Part shown: positions 1-12,300 of the stretch, one piece after another
How the letters are laid out: every line of letters starts with the position of its first letter
Position numbering within the stretch: position 1 is the first letter of the stretch
NCBI RefSeq assembly: GCF_000003815.2
Contig: NC_049981.1
Location: 14,112,217 to 14,176,216 of the forward strand
DNA from: Branchiostoma floridae
Lineage: Eukaryota > Chordata > Leptocardii > Amphioxiformes > Branchiostomatidae
Direction of reading: 5' to 3'
DNA: 64,000 nt
Made by a program: the position numbers and the translations under genes
The notes under the pieces: model-generated
Databases searched by the model: none
Told to the model about the DNA's origin: nothing
Seen by the model: the letters and a program-made list of their open reading frames with translations, nothing else

Positions 1-280
1 ATGCACCCTTTCGAAACATCTAACATTTAGTTATCATCTGTTAGTGCCTTGCAGTTCAACTGCTTGTAGCATGTACTTGGATGGTGTTTTGTGTTGGATT
101 GTATATTGCATGGTACTTTTACTCCATTTTGCAGCATTTGCCAGTGTCGTAATTTTGTGCATGCACTGAACCGTCATTGTGGCTTTGCTTCTTTTTCACG
201 AATACTTTAACATCTACATGGCTGACTAACAATGATAGTATAAGGAGATATGTAGATTTATCTTGACCTGATACCAACAG

Positions 281-334
281 GGACCGCCAGGGTACACAGG
301 CGAGAAGGGGGACCCTGGACAGCCGGGAATGATG
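281..334 (+). CDS. COL4A2-like: Collagen IV exon e1 (Gly-X-Y)
   Basis: 54 nt, phase 0, [18 protein letters not shown], acceptor caacag and donor gtaagt. It is the first exon seen; 1-280 holds no exon that I can support and is read as intron. Confidence 0.93.
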
Positions 335-3300
335 GTAAGTCAATGGTTTTTGCATTCCAATTGTTCATCCAACCATTGCGAAGCACCTAATTGTTTAGAG
401 ATGTCACTATGACTTACCCCAACTTTTTCACGCTCACGTGTCTAGTTAAGGTCAGCATCTGTATTTGAATAGTCTCTAGTTAAGGGATATCAATTTGTCA
501 CATGTATAACTCTACCACGGGTAATTATAACTTTTCAAGTCCACAAACCTACAATTAGCCTTCGGGCGTGTTGAAAGAATTGAACTGAATACTTTGATAG
601 AACAACAGAAACTGGACTAAATGTAAGCAGCTTGCATTGATGAATATATCCTGTGCAATGTTACGCTAAATCTATGTATTTTTCACCAATTACAGGGTCT
701 TTCAGGACGGCAGGGTCCGATGGGTCCAAAAGGTCCGAAAGGTCCACCGGTGAGTGTCCGCATCCCAACTCCGTTAAACAACAGTATATATTGAAATAGA
801 CACATTGTACGGTACAGTACTAGTAGGGCCGTTTAATTGCACACCCTATTTGCCAGCGTATTTCGTGCAATTATCCGGGTAATGCAGCAATGCGAAGTTA
901 TCCAGCTGGACCGCATCGGTTTGGGTTTGGGGGATTTAGTGCATTCAACAGAAGTGCGCGGTAACCCGTTTTGCATTTAACTGGCTTCTACTGTATAAAC
1001 TACCTTGTGTAAAGAAAACCCCGTTACATATAACATGGTTGCACAAGTAGATGGTATTGTTGACACTGATAGAAAGCTTTTGTTCATAGGGAAGACAAGG
1101 TGACGATGGCTTGCCAGGTCTTCAAGGACTTCCAGGATTGAAGGTATCTAAAATCTTTGGGGCATTTCCTCCTCTTGTGCTTTTCTAACAACATGTACCA
1201 GTCAGCATTAGGTTTAGCACATATGTATGGTGTATTTAGCATTGCCTGTTTAACGGCACATTTTTCCCATAGGGACACAAAGGTGACAGTGGAACACCTG
1301 GCTTTCCTGGACTCAAGGGGCATAGGGTACGTTTTCGCTTTAACCTCAGAAAAGAAATCTATTGCTCACCGCTTTCATTCTTGACTTACAAATATGCATA
1401 GATGATAAGGCAAGATAGATCAGTGATGTAATGATCATCAGCTGATATTATGAAATGCTACTGATGTCTGCTGAATGTATGTTATTTTGTGTGGCACGAC
1501 AGGGTTTTCCCGGACAAAATGGCCGTCCTGGCGACGACGGAAAATCTGGTTCCCCGGTGAGTGCTACTGCTTGCTCCTTGAAAGTATGAAATCACTTTAC
1601 TTTTCTTGTATATGATCAGGTTATGTAAGAACAAGACAAGCAGATTCGCCTTTGCTCTGAAATGTAACTTTAAGTTCATGACAAATACCTTATCTTCTAT
1701 CCATATCCAAATAGGGCAGACCAGGGGACATGGGGCCACCTGGCCTACCCGGGAAACAAGTAAGTATCTTCCCACGTGGAACGCCATGTTCGCATTTTCG
1801 GTCTTTTATAGGACAACATCAGCATATATATACAATCTTTAGCAATTTTGAGTTAAGGACAATCTTGCAGGAATTGAACTTTCTTGTAATGAAACTCACA
1901 TTGCTAAGATATCGCCCGATAGAAATACAAATTACATTTTGGAACTAAATTCTTTTCTTTCTTTTGTCAGGGTTTTCCAGGAGCCAAAGGCCATGCCGGC
2001 ACACCGGGCCCAGCCGGTCCTGCAGTAAGGCCATACTTTATTTGATTAAGTGATGCTTCTTTGCATATTCTGATTGTATGAATGATCGAAAGCAGCCATT
2101 CTGAGGCACTAGCAACATACTCAGCGGGGTGCAGTAACGAGTAATAAAATGCACTTTGCATTTGGTATATGGCCAGCAATTGCAACCGATCTATCATTAT
2201 GATTGCTTGTTTGCTGGACGATACATGTAGACATCCATGTATAGTTGAAAACCCAAGAAGATCTGAACTGCAACACTAAGCAGATGTAAACAAACCAAAC
2301 CATATGTGCATAGTGTATCAATACGAAGTATTGGTTTTAAATGTAGGCAGTTTTGTGACGTCTGATGAATTTCATTGTAGGGTGTTCCTGGACAGCGTGG
2401 CCAACGAGGAGAGCCTGGACTGAAGGTAAATATATATATACATACCACCCTGGTATCTACTTCATCGATCATCAATTTACATGTATTTAGACCAGATGTG
2501 TGACACAATCAATACCATGAACTCCGGAACCATTCTGGTGAATTTTCCGGTGCTGAGTTATCATCTATGGAAATTAAACGTAACAATAGTATTTCATGTG
2601 AAGTATTGAAAGATTTAGGTCCTCGTACTCGTTTTTTCCTATGATACTCGTCTTTAACATACAACAAGAAGATTCAACGACAATGAGATGATAAGATTGC
2701 TAGATATCTGCCTGTCTTGATATGCAGGTGTTTACAACAGTGTCGTTCTTTCCCAGGGTCCACCAGGTCCTGGAGGATTGCCGGGATACCCGGGACCACC
2801 GGGTGAGAAGGTGTCTCACAACATCAGTACTTAAGCTTCTAGTTAACTCTGTCTCACTTCTGTTTGTGCCTTAGGCTATTCCATCTCTAATGTATGTTCA
2901 AAGATGAAAGCATATTCATAAGACATAGGGGAATATGATATAATGACCCTCTGACTGACAAAACTCCATTCTTGGTGAAGAGTCTTGTCCCAGAATATGA
3001 AAATTAACAAATAGAAACGAAGCAATTTTTAGAGAAATTATCATTTTAGCGTGCATGTCTGTATATATTTGTAAATGTCTATCATTTGGAAGAATTCTAC
3101 GTTTACACTGAACTGAGATTTCCAGTATCTAACTTAATAACCTGCCTAGAATGACGTTTGCACTAAAATGTGAAATATCATTGCATGGAATTAGTTCTAG
3201 AATAGCTTAGAAATTTTACGCCAGTAAGTTCATTTAAAGCATGCAAGCAAGGGTCTGCATGATTTATTGCCATAAAATGACAATCTGTAAATAACATGGC

Positions 3301-6300
3301 TCACGTGTGTGTGTGTGTGTGTGTTCCTAGGCAGTACGTTTGTTTGAATGACTTGAACAGTACTTTAACTGACTACTTATCTAAATGGTCAAAGACGTTA
3401 CCACAAGCTTCTTTTTTTCTGTGTGTCTGTAGGGTCTAGATGGTAAAAAGGGTGACCGAGGTTACTCCGGGACTCCAGGGAAGGCTGGTCCGCCAGGCCC
3501 CGCGGGGCGCCCGGGAGGTCCAGGATCCGCGGTAAGTTAACGTTAGCTCCCCTGTTACTTGCCAGCTTCAACATAGTGTTTGTAGCCACATAGTCATGAA
3601 ACACGACAAACAATAGGACATTATGGATGTATCCAGCTTCCCTAATTTCTCAGGACAAGTGTGACATTAGAAATGGGTCAAATGTTACTGGAAACCTATA
3701 TCGCCCCCCGTCCCGATAGAAATTTAGTACGCATTGACTGTAGTTCAGTTGTAGCTAAGATATAGTACTAACGTCTACAAAACAATGACCCAAACACTGA
3801 GAAGCAGATACTGTACATCATTTTGTTTGATTTGCATCTGCATTATATTTCCCTTCCGTACAGGGGATACCAGGACAAGATGGAAAAGACGGAGAGAAAG
3901 GACAAGCCGTATGTATCTTCCTCCTCAATATGACTTTCCATAACTAAAGATTGTATATATACTTCAGGATGACAAAAAGTAGCTCAACGTCAGTCACGGA
4001 TTTCCCTTTAACAATTACCTTTCTGTAAGGTTGCACAGAATTAGCTGTTAGAATGTGCTGTGTCCTATTGCCGTCTGAAATGTGTAGTGCGACCCATCTT
4101 AGACGTCTACCAACTATTCACTGATATTTGATTGATTATCGCATTTGTTTAGTCAGTTGACTTGCATTTCGGACATGCTTTTTGTTTTGTTCTATAGGGT
4201 CACAAGGGACCGCCTGGCTTCATGGGGCCCATAGGTCCAGCAGGTCCACCGGTTGGTATGAGAGAAACTTTTGGAATTTAGAATTCCACATCAGTTGTTT
4301 TTGACATGTCTATTGCAGTTCACCTACATGTAAACATGTTGTAGCTTACTTGTTATTCACATGTCAAGCGAGTATCTGAATAGGTTTTATGAATGAATGG
4401 TTGACCTTTGTTGCTCGACAATTGTACAGGTATAGCAACGCCTACATACAGATACTAAACTACATACAGATACAGTGCAACAAAAATTCATCAATAACAT
4501 TATAAGGGTTACAGCACATTTATGTATGGGTGATTTGGTCTCGCATTTGGAATAATATACAAATGTACGAGACTTATTCCTTAATGAAGATCAGAATTTT
4601 TCATACGAATGCCACTTGATGTGCTTGTACAGCAGAAATTAAACTTGCAATTAATGTAAGCTTTTGATGAACTTTTTAGCATCTTTTAGCATTGTTTACT
4701 TAATCAACGTTGGGAAATTATTAGCGCATGTTATATCCGTCAATATGATAGACTAGACTTTAGTGACATATATTAATTTGTAGACACTTCTTTTTTGTAA
4801 AGGGCCCTTCTGGAGAAAGAGGTACACCAGGAGCTCCGGGTAGACCGGTGAGTTTTATCATATTCCTCGGAAATGTTAGATACTCCAATATCATCATACT
4901 GAACTAGCTCACAGTTTTCAGATTTTTATCCAGTCAACGTCAATCTTTAATCGATATGAACTACTCTTAGTTTTCCTTTTGGAACTGTACATTGTTTAAC
5001 TTTTCGTACAAGACAAGACAGGGCAGTGTTGGTAGGATGTTGTTGGGATTTGTACGCTATTTCCGTACACAACGTGAAGCTTTTACTTATAAGCTTTCAA
5101 TCAGTTCTCAAAACCTTGTCAAGCTGTAATGACCCGGATCGCATATGTCACTTGACCTGGACATACAAAATCTTCACACTGTTGATTATCGTCGTAGATG
5201 GACTTTCATTCCAGCTGATAAGACATCATAGAGTTCAATTTTGATATTCAATGTTGATATGATCCATATGTTGACAGGGCGAACCGGGAAATTCTGGCAG
5301 AGCCGGGTATCCTGGGTTAAAGGTACGTTCATTCTCTCCATCCTTCCCTCATTCAATTATGTTACTAAATTGTTAGTTTATTTTATTAGAACATAACATC
5401 CTTTTTGTCATCATCCCTGATTTATAACATTGCTGAACATCCATATGGTATCGACACATGCACCAATTGTAGTCTCTACCAGACTCCGGATAGCTGGAAA
5501 TCGTAGAAATGGAACAAATAGAGAGGAATATAACCGNNNNNNNNNNNNNNNNNNNNNNNNNNNNNNNNNNNNNNNNNNNNNNNNNNNNNNNNNNNNNNNN
5601 NNNNNNNNNNNNNNNNNNNNNNNNNNNNNNNNNNNNTGTTCCCTGGCCGGTTATATTCCTCTGGCCGGCTTACTCCTCTATTTGTTCCATTTCTACGATT
5701 TTTCCAGCGATCCGGAGTCTGGTAGAGACTACACCAATTGACCAACCCTGATTTTTAAACGATTATTTTCCATGAAACAGGGAGAATCTGGACCTCCTGG
5801 AGATCCAGGTAGGGGGCGTTACTCATCTCACTGGTCTTCTGGATATTTTCTCAAATGTCTTCCCTCATCTAACAATTGTATCTTACTGCATTGTAGTAAC
5901 ACTACTACATAGTTGCATGGAGGCCATTATGTTAATACTGCAGCTTCACTGTAATAACTGGTGCTTATCTGTCTGACAGGAATGATGGGGAGACCGGGAA
6001 AGTCCCTCAGAGGACCCGAGGGTCCGCCGGGACCACCAGGTGATGCAGCAATCTGTTTATACAAGGACGAGGTCAAGGATGACCAGAGATAATTTTTCAA
6101 GATTGTTTTCGACTCGTTTTACACACCCAACATCACAAATTGTCGTAGTAGATGTGTACTTGATGTATATAATGACATAGAGTGCAGCAGCAATTTGTTA
6201 TCAGAAATACAGTTGACGAGGATTGTTTTCTATTCACCACTTTATCTTTCTGAAATGCTTTCTTGTGTGTTTGATACAGGTCCACCAGGATTGGGGCTTG

Positions 6301-9300
6301 AGGGACCTCAGGGACTACCAGGTTCCATTTCACTTCCTTACTACCTTCTTGATATGTGCTGAAGCCATGCAGTGTATCGGGTTTGATTTATTCAACAGAT
6401 TTTCATGCTGAACGTTGGTATTGATTCTCTGATTCCTAGTTAACTTGCGATTGTTGAATGATATATATTTTGTAAATAATGAACTTAATATCTTGCTGAA
6501 TTTCAGGACCCCCTGGACAGGTTAAGACTCTGAAGGGCCCCCCTGGTCCACCTGGACCACCTGGTTAGTACATGGTTAATATGTTTTCATGTTTATTTGT
6601 CTATTTCTTTACTTGTTCTATTTCCAATGCAAAGTAACGCCATAAGGTGTAGAAGCCTAACAAGAAAACCTGATTGATTTTACCAACAGGAGGTAGAGGG
6701 CCGTCGGGAGGTCCGGGGGCACTCGGTGAACCAGGTAAGGTTAACGTCACATTTACAAACCGAGCTGTTCGTGCAAACGAAAAATAGTAATGTATACGTA
6801 AAGATATACACAAATATTGCCCAATACTATTCTCTTTACGTCTTTAGTAGTTTGGTGTCTTTTATACAGACAAAAAAGAAATGTGACGTAGGCCTCATCA
6901 AGAATGATAAGTTTGTTTCCTAGACATAGCCAATGGAATAACTGTAAATGCTGCTACATACGCTGATGATCATTATCATTTTCTTTTTTTTCGTATGATT
7001 ATTAAGGCATTTCGTCCATCTTTCAGAACTTTGCTTAATCTATCACTGCAGACTAAGATTTACTAAAACGCCCGAATGGCTAACATGATATTGGCTGCAG
7101 AAAAGTTGTTCAATATTCTGTACGAATCAACAGGAAGACCTGGTGTGGGACTCCCTGGTGGACCGGGACCGAAGGGAGAGCGGGGTTAGTGATGTCTTCT
7201 TTTTCTTATTTGTTTAGATTTTCTTTGTTGAAAACAAATCCATTTAAATGTCTTCATCTGTCAAAGTACATGAACTATAGAATCAAATGCTTTGGGCTGA
7301 ATCAGGTCAGACGATGGCGGATGTGAATAGTTTTATTTTTCTCTACGCAGGTTCTCCTGGTATTGGAGAAATTGGACCAGTGGGCCCAGAGGGTATGACT
7401 TTTTTTCTTTACTTTATTTTTGTTACATCAAAGATAAAACTTAATTTCACATCAATGATTTTGTCAACAGGCTATTCAATTCAATTGCGAAATATTACTG
7501 TGTGTTACTTTTATTTATGTAGATGAATCAGATCAATGATTGATTTTTTCTATATTTGCCAGCTTTGCTACGTACTTGTTAACGTTGAGTATTGAGTTAC
7601 TTGCCTGTTGAACATTATATACTCCCTGAAATCACACCGTCAGAGTTGATATCTATGAACCAACTTCCTGTTAGGTCCCAGCGGTAGACCAGGAGAGCCA
7701 GGAGAACCCGGACAGAGAGGTAAGACGGTTGGAACCGTTTAGATGATTGTGCCATCTACCGTTCTTGCTTAAAAACCCTATTCAGACCGGGCTATTTTGG
7801 TCATCCCTGGACCGGGGGGGGGGGGGGGCTTTTGAGGCCCTCCACTTCTAAGTCCTCTAACTCATGAACGACGTGCCGTAGGGCCACCGAATTTTTAGGA
7901 CATGATATCGACATAATATCTGACAAGTATATGACGTTTGACGTTAAAATGATAAAATGACGTCATGCACATCTAAGATACTAGTTAGGCTCCGCCATAT
8001 TATATCCACTACCTTGAATTTTTAAAAGTCCTTTTTTTTGCAAGAAATAATCACAAAGGGCAATGGGAATAGACTAAATTCATTCATTTAGATGGTTTTT
8101 GATGAAAAAATACCAGGTAGTTGCAAATTTTAAGGGATAATTAGCTTGTTATTCTTGATCTGGCCATACGGTCCGCCATCTTGGATTTTGGGCTGATGAC
8201 GTCATCAAATTAGCATAATTTCTGCATATATAATTATGAAAGATATGTTAAATAATATAAGATTTTATTTATGTAACAAAATAGCAGTAATATAGCAAAT
8301 AAATGTGAAAAATACATTGTTAGAACCAAAAATAGTGATTTTGGGCAAAACTGCCTGTCAGCAAACGGTTGCCATGGCAACACGAAAAAATGGAAAATTT
8401 GTCAAACTTCGTAAAATTGTTGCCAACAATATTTTAGGAAAACTCACCAAATTTGGTGGCTTTAGCGTAAGGCGTTCTGGCGTTATAGGACATCGAAGTT
8501 GGCGCGGGCCTCAAAAGCCCCCCCCCCCCCCGGTCTGAATAGGGTTAAAGTTCTGACAAGTGAACATAATTCTGTTCCAAGATAGTAGCAGAAATGTATG
8601 ACGACCAAGTAAGAGAGTACATAAGTGATACGTTGTATGCTTGCACTGTACCAAAACCCAGCAAGCTAGTCATTTTAAAGTTAGATATTTTGAACTTTCT
8701 CCTGACTAATTACGGTATGCCATTTGTTTTCTGTTCCAGGATCGCCAGGCCCTCCAGGAGCGTCAGGATTACCAGGAGCCAAGGGAGAAAGTGGTGCGGC
8801 TTTAGATATTTTTGTTCCTTTTGGGTGGGGTTTATGTTTGAATGTGTTCATCAACAGCACTATCACTTGTAACCATCTTATTCCTATTTTGATCAGCAAC
8901 AAGGCTTCAAAATGTCGCCCTTTGAAGCCTTCGAACTAGAAAGAAAAGAGAACAGCACCTTTGATTTGTAACGTTACTTACTAGTGTATATCCGTATTGT
9001 ATTATCCGAAACGTCCAGTTACTTCCACTTTCGAATTATTTATCTATTCTATCAAGAAAGCCCAGGGTGACAACTTTCAAAAATAAGATGTTTTGATGCC
9101 CCTTCTTTATGCTACTCTGCAGTTTCTGGTTATACTTAATGTTCTGGATGTTCTACCTAAGTCGTCTTGATAGTCGTATTGCCTTGTTTCTATAGGGTTG
9201 GCCGGTGTGGGGCTCCCTGGACCACCTGGAGCAAGAGGTTTGTCAAAACTATTCTCAGTAACTTCTTACGAGTTATGTTCTTACACAGGTGATAGCCCTG

Positions 9301-12300
9301 TAATGATAGTGACCAGAACAGATTGACAGCAAAGTTTCAATTGATGTTTCGTTGAAAATTATGCACCACCCGTACTTGATAAACGGTACCTTTGATTCAT
9401 TATACAGTTGTTGCATTTTGAGTATGCTTATTGTGTATAAATGTTTTAAATGTATATCCTTTGATGCCATATCAGGACCGATCGGCCCAGCTGGAGTTGG
9501 TATCAAGGGAGACAGGGGACTGGACGGTCTGATGGGACCTCAGGGTTAGTACTGACCATGCGCCTACAAGGCTGCTTATGTAAAGTATGTGCTTGAAGAT
9601 GTGGTGAATTTCCTCAGTGCAAACCAGGATACCGTTTTCTGGTACTCTACAGGATAATATTACATTCTGATTGATTATAATCCCTACATGGAATAACGTA
9701 TCTGACCAGAAGTGATGACATTCTTTGCTTTCTTTAACGTAACGTATGTTTCAATCTGTCGTTTATTCTAGTATAACATCAGCCTTATGCTTCTAAATAT
9801 GTTAAGAATACCCATTTTGGGGCCGATCTGCACTGCTCTCATTGAGTGTTACATTACCTTTCGATGTCTTTAATATTCTTTTTAAATAACCGGAGATTGG
9901 TGTCTTTCCTCAATAGATGATACCACAGCCACATAGACACATGATATCTTCTCTTTCATATTTAGGGCCACCCGGCTTTGGTCAGAAGGGTGAGCGTGGA
10001 GCTCCTGGATTCCGTGGACCTCGTGGTGATTCAGGTAGGGTTTCTTATTTCAAATTGTTTCATCGGCAAAACAACAATAAGACTATCCTGATTGGTGTGT
10101 GTGTACATTCTGGCCTTTCGTCAACAAGAACGCAAAGTGTGAATCATAAAAGTGGACTTTGTTGGCGAGGCTATATGAAGATTAAAACTAATGGATAGTA
10201 AATCAACAAACGATACCAAGGAGGTAAATCCACTATAATCAAAAGCATCATGCTCATACGCTATAATGATTTTCGTTACTAGGTATCCCTGGATCCCAAG
10301 GTCGCCAGGGTCCCCCTGGTGTCAGTCTGGGACTGTTGGCCCGTCATAGCCAGAACACAACGGTACCCAATTGTCCACCCGGCATGAGACAGCTCTGGTC
10401 AGGCTTCAGTCTGCTCCACGTTGAAGGCAACGAGAGAGCACACAAACAGGATCTGGGTAAGCCTAGACGTTTTTCTAAGTCTTGTTAAACAAATATGGGC
10501 AAACGACGACGCTGTCTGGCTAGAACGTCACCAATGTACGTTCTACGCGCTCACATCTTAATCTTGTCTTAATGTTTATTTCTTTGTTTGGTTGTTTGAA
10601 TTACATAGCCGTTAAACCACCTTATGGCATAACACACCAAGTTTGTACGGTAGAGTTCAAGCTGCATATCCGGACATATCTATTTGATCCACTCACACTT
10701 TTATTTTCATGTTATCCCGTACAGGACGTGCTGGGTCCTGCCTCCCCAGGTTCAGTACAATACCCTTCATGTCCTGTGAGCCTGACGACACCTGTAACTA
10801 TGCGAGCAGAGATGACAAGACTTACTGGCTGTCTACAGTGGAGACCAGCGCGGAGAAGCCACTAATACCTGTCAGGGGTAGGTAGTTGTGCATATTTTCA
10901 GAAGCAAACAGAACATCATTTTAAGATCTATCCAATAAAAACTAGTATAAAACATGTCACCATAAGAAGCACTTTAAATCCACTAACCAACATTCAACCG
11001 TTGACAATGCCCAAGATTTATTTATTTATTAGCAAATATGACAAAGTACATTACGCAGACTTTCAGGCAGTGTTGCTGATATTGGAGTGTCTACAAGTAG
11101 GAACAAACAAATACACAGGCATGGCAATATAATGTCACACTTCACTAGCATTAAGAGGGGTGATCAGTAAGTTCTCGGTCTCGCCCAGAAATATCAATCA
11201 CAACTCAATTTTCGGGGCACATCTTCGTACTTTGAAGTCTTTTATTACTATCCTCCAAATGTTAAATTATTGCAGTCATTACTTTCCAGGCAACATCTTT
11301 TTGAAAATCAGTAGGTAAGTGGCGAGAAAAACAAGCCTTTAGGGTAAACTGTGATCAGGCGTGTGTGGGTCGAGTTCCCCATGCCTTAAATTCTTCGAAG
11401 ACATCGTTAAAATGTTTGATAATGAGTCCCTTCGTATTTCAAGTAGAAAGAAGTGGGTGTCTGACTTCCAGCAGAGCAAGTTGATCCACACACCTCAGGT
11501 CGCAGCTCAAGTGCCCATGTTTTTTTCCTTCTCTCTTATCTACCTTTACAGGGTGTCGCCTGCAAAGTAATGATCATAATAACTTGCATTTTGGTACACA
11601 TTCCTAAAAGACTTGACATATACGTGTAGAAATCTGAGTTGTGCTTATTATTTCTGGTTGAGGCCGAGAACATATTGATCACCCCTCGTAACAAGAACTC
11701 TATAACTTATCTAACAAGTTAATTCAAAATCAGTCTACAATCTATTTGGGTTGAGGTACCGGAATTTCATTATAGTCATATATGCCATTCTAACAAGAAA
11801 AAAAATGTGCTTGTATCTACGTATTAAGTACATGCTAATGTTTACTTAACAGCGTTCACTTTATATAGGTCTGGAGATTAAGAAATTTGTAAGCAGGTGC
11901 TCCGTTTGTCAGACGCCTGAGGTGGTTCTAGCCCTGCACAGCCTGGACGCCGATTTTTACCCTGACTGTCCTCCGGGCTACATCAGCCTCTGGACCGGCT
12001 ACAGCTTCCTCATGGTAAGGTGGAACCCTCGTGAAGAATCCAGAGAGATGGGTATCCTGACTTGAGATACTAGAGTGCCATTCTGTCCTCGGAAATACAG
12101 TTTCCTCCATCATACGATGGATCATTGAAGGTCTCTACGAAACCGTAACAATTGGTGTTTCTCTAAGGACACACTAAGGATAATAATCATTACTTTGATC
12201 CCTTCGTGACTTTCTTGAAAAAGATTAAGTTCATATTTTTCCGTTGTTCTAATTTCTGCATAATGATCTTGTCCAATGAAATTTGAAGGAAAAAAAGGAA

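Noticed and set aside
1-280. An exon at the left edge
   Set aside because: No Gly-X-Y run with usable splice sites was found before 281.
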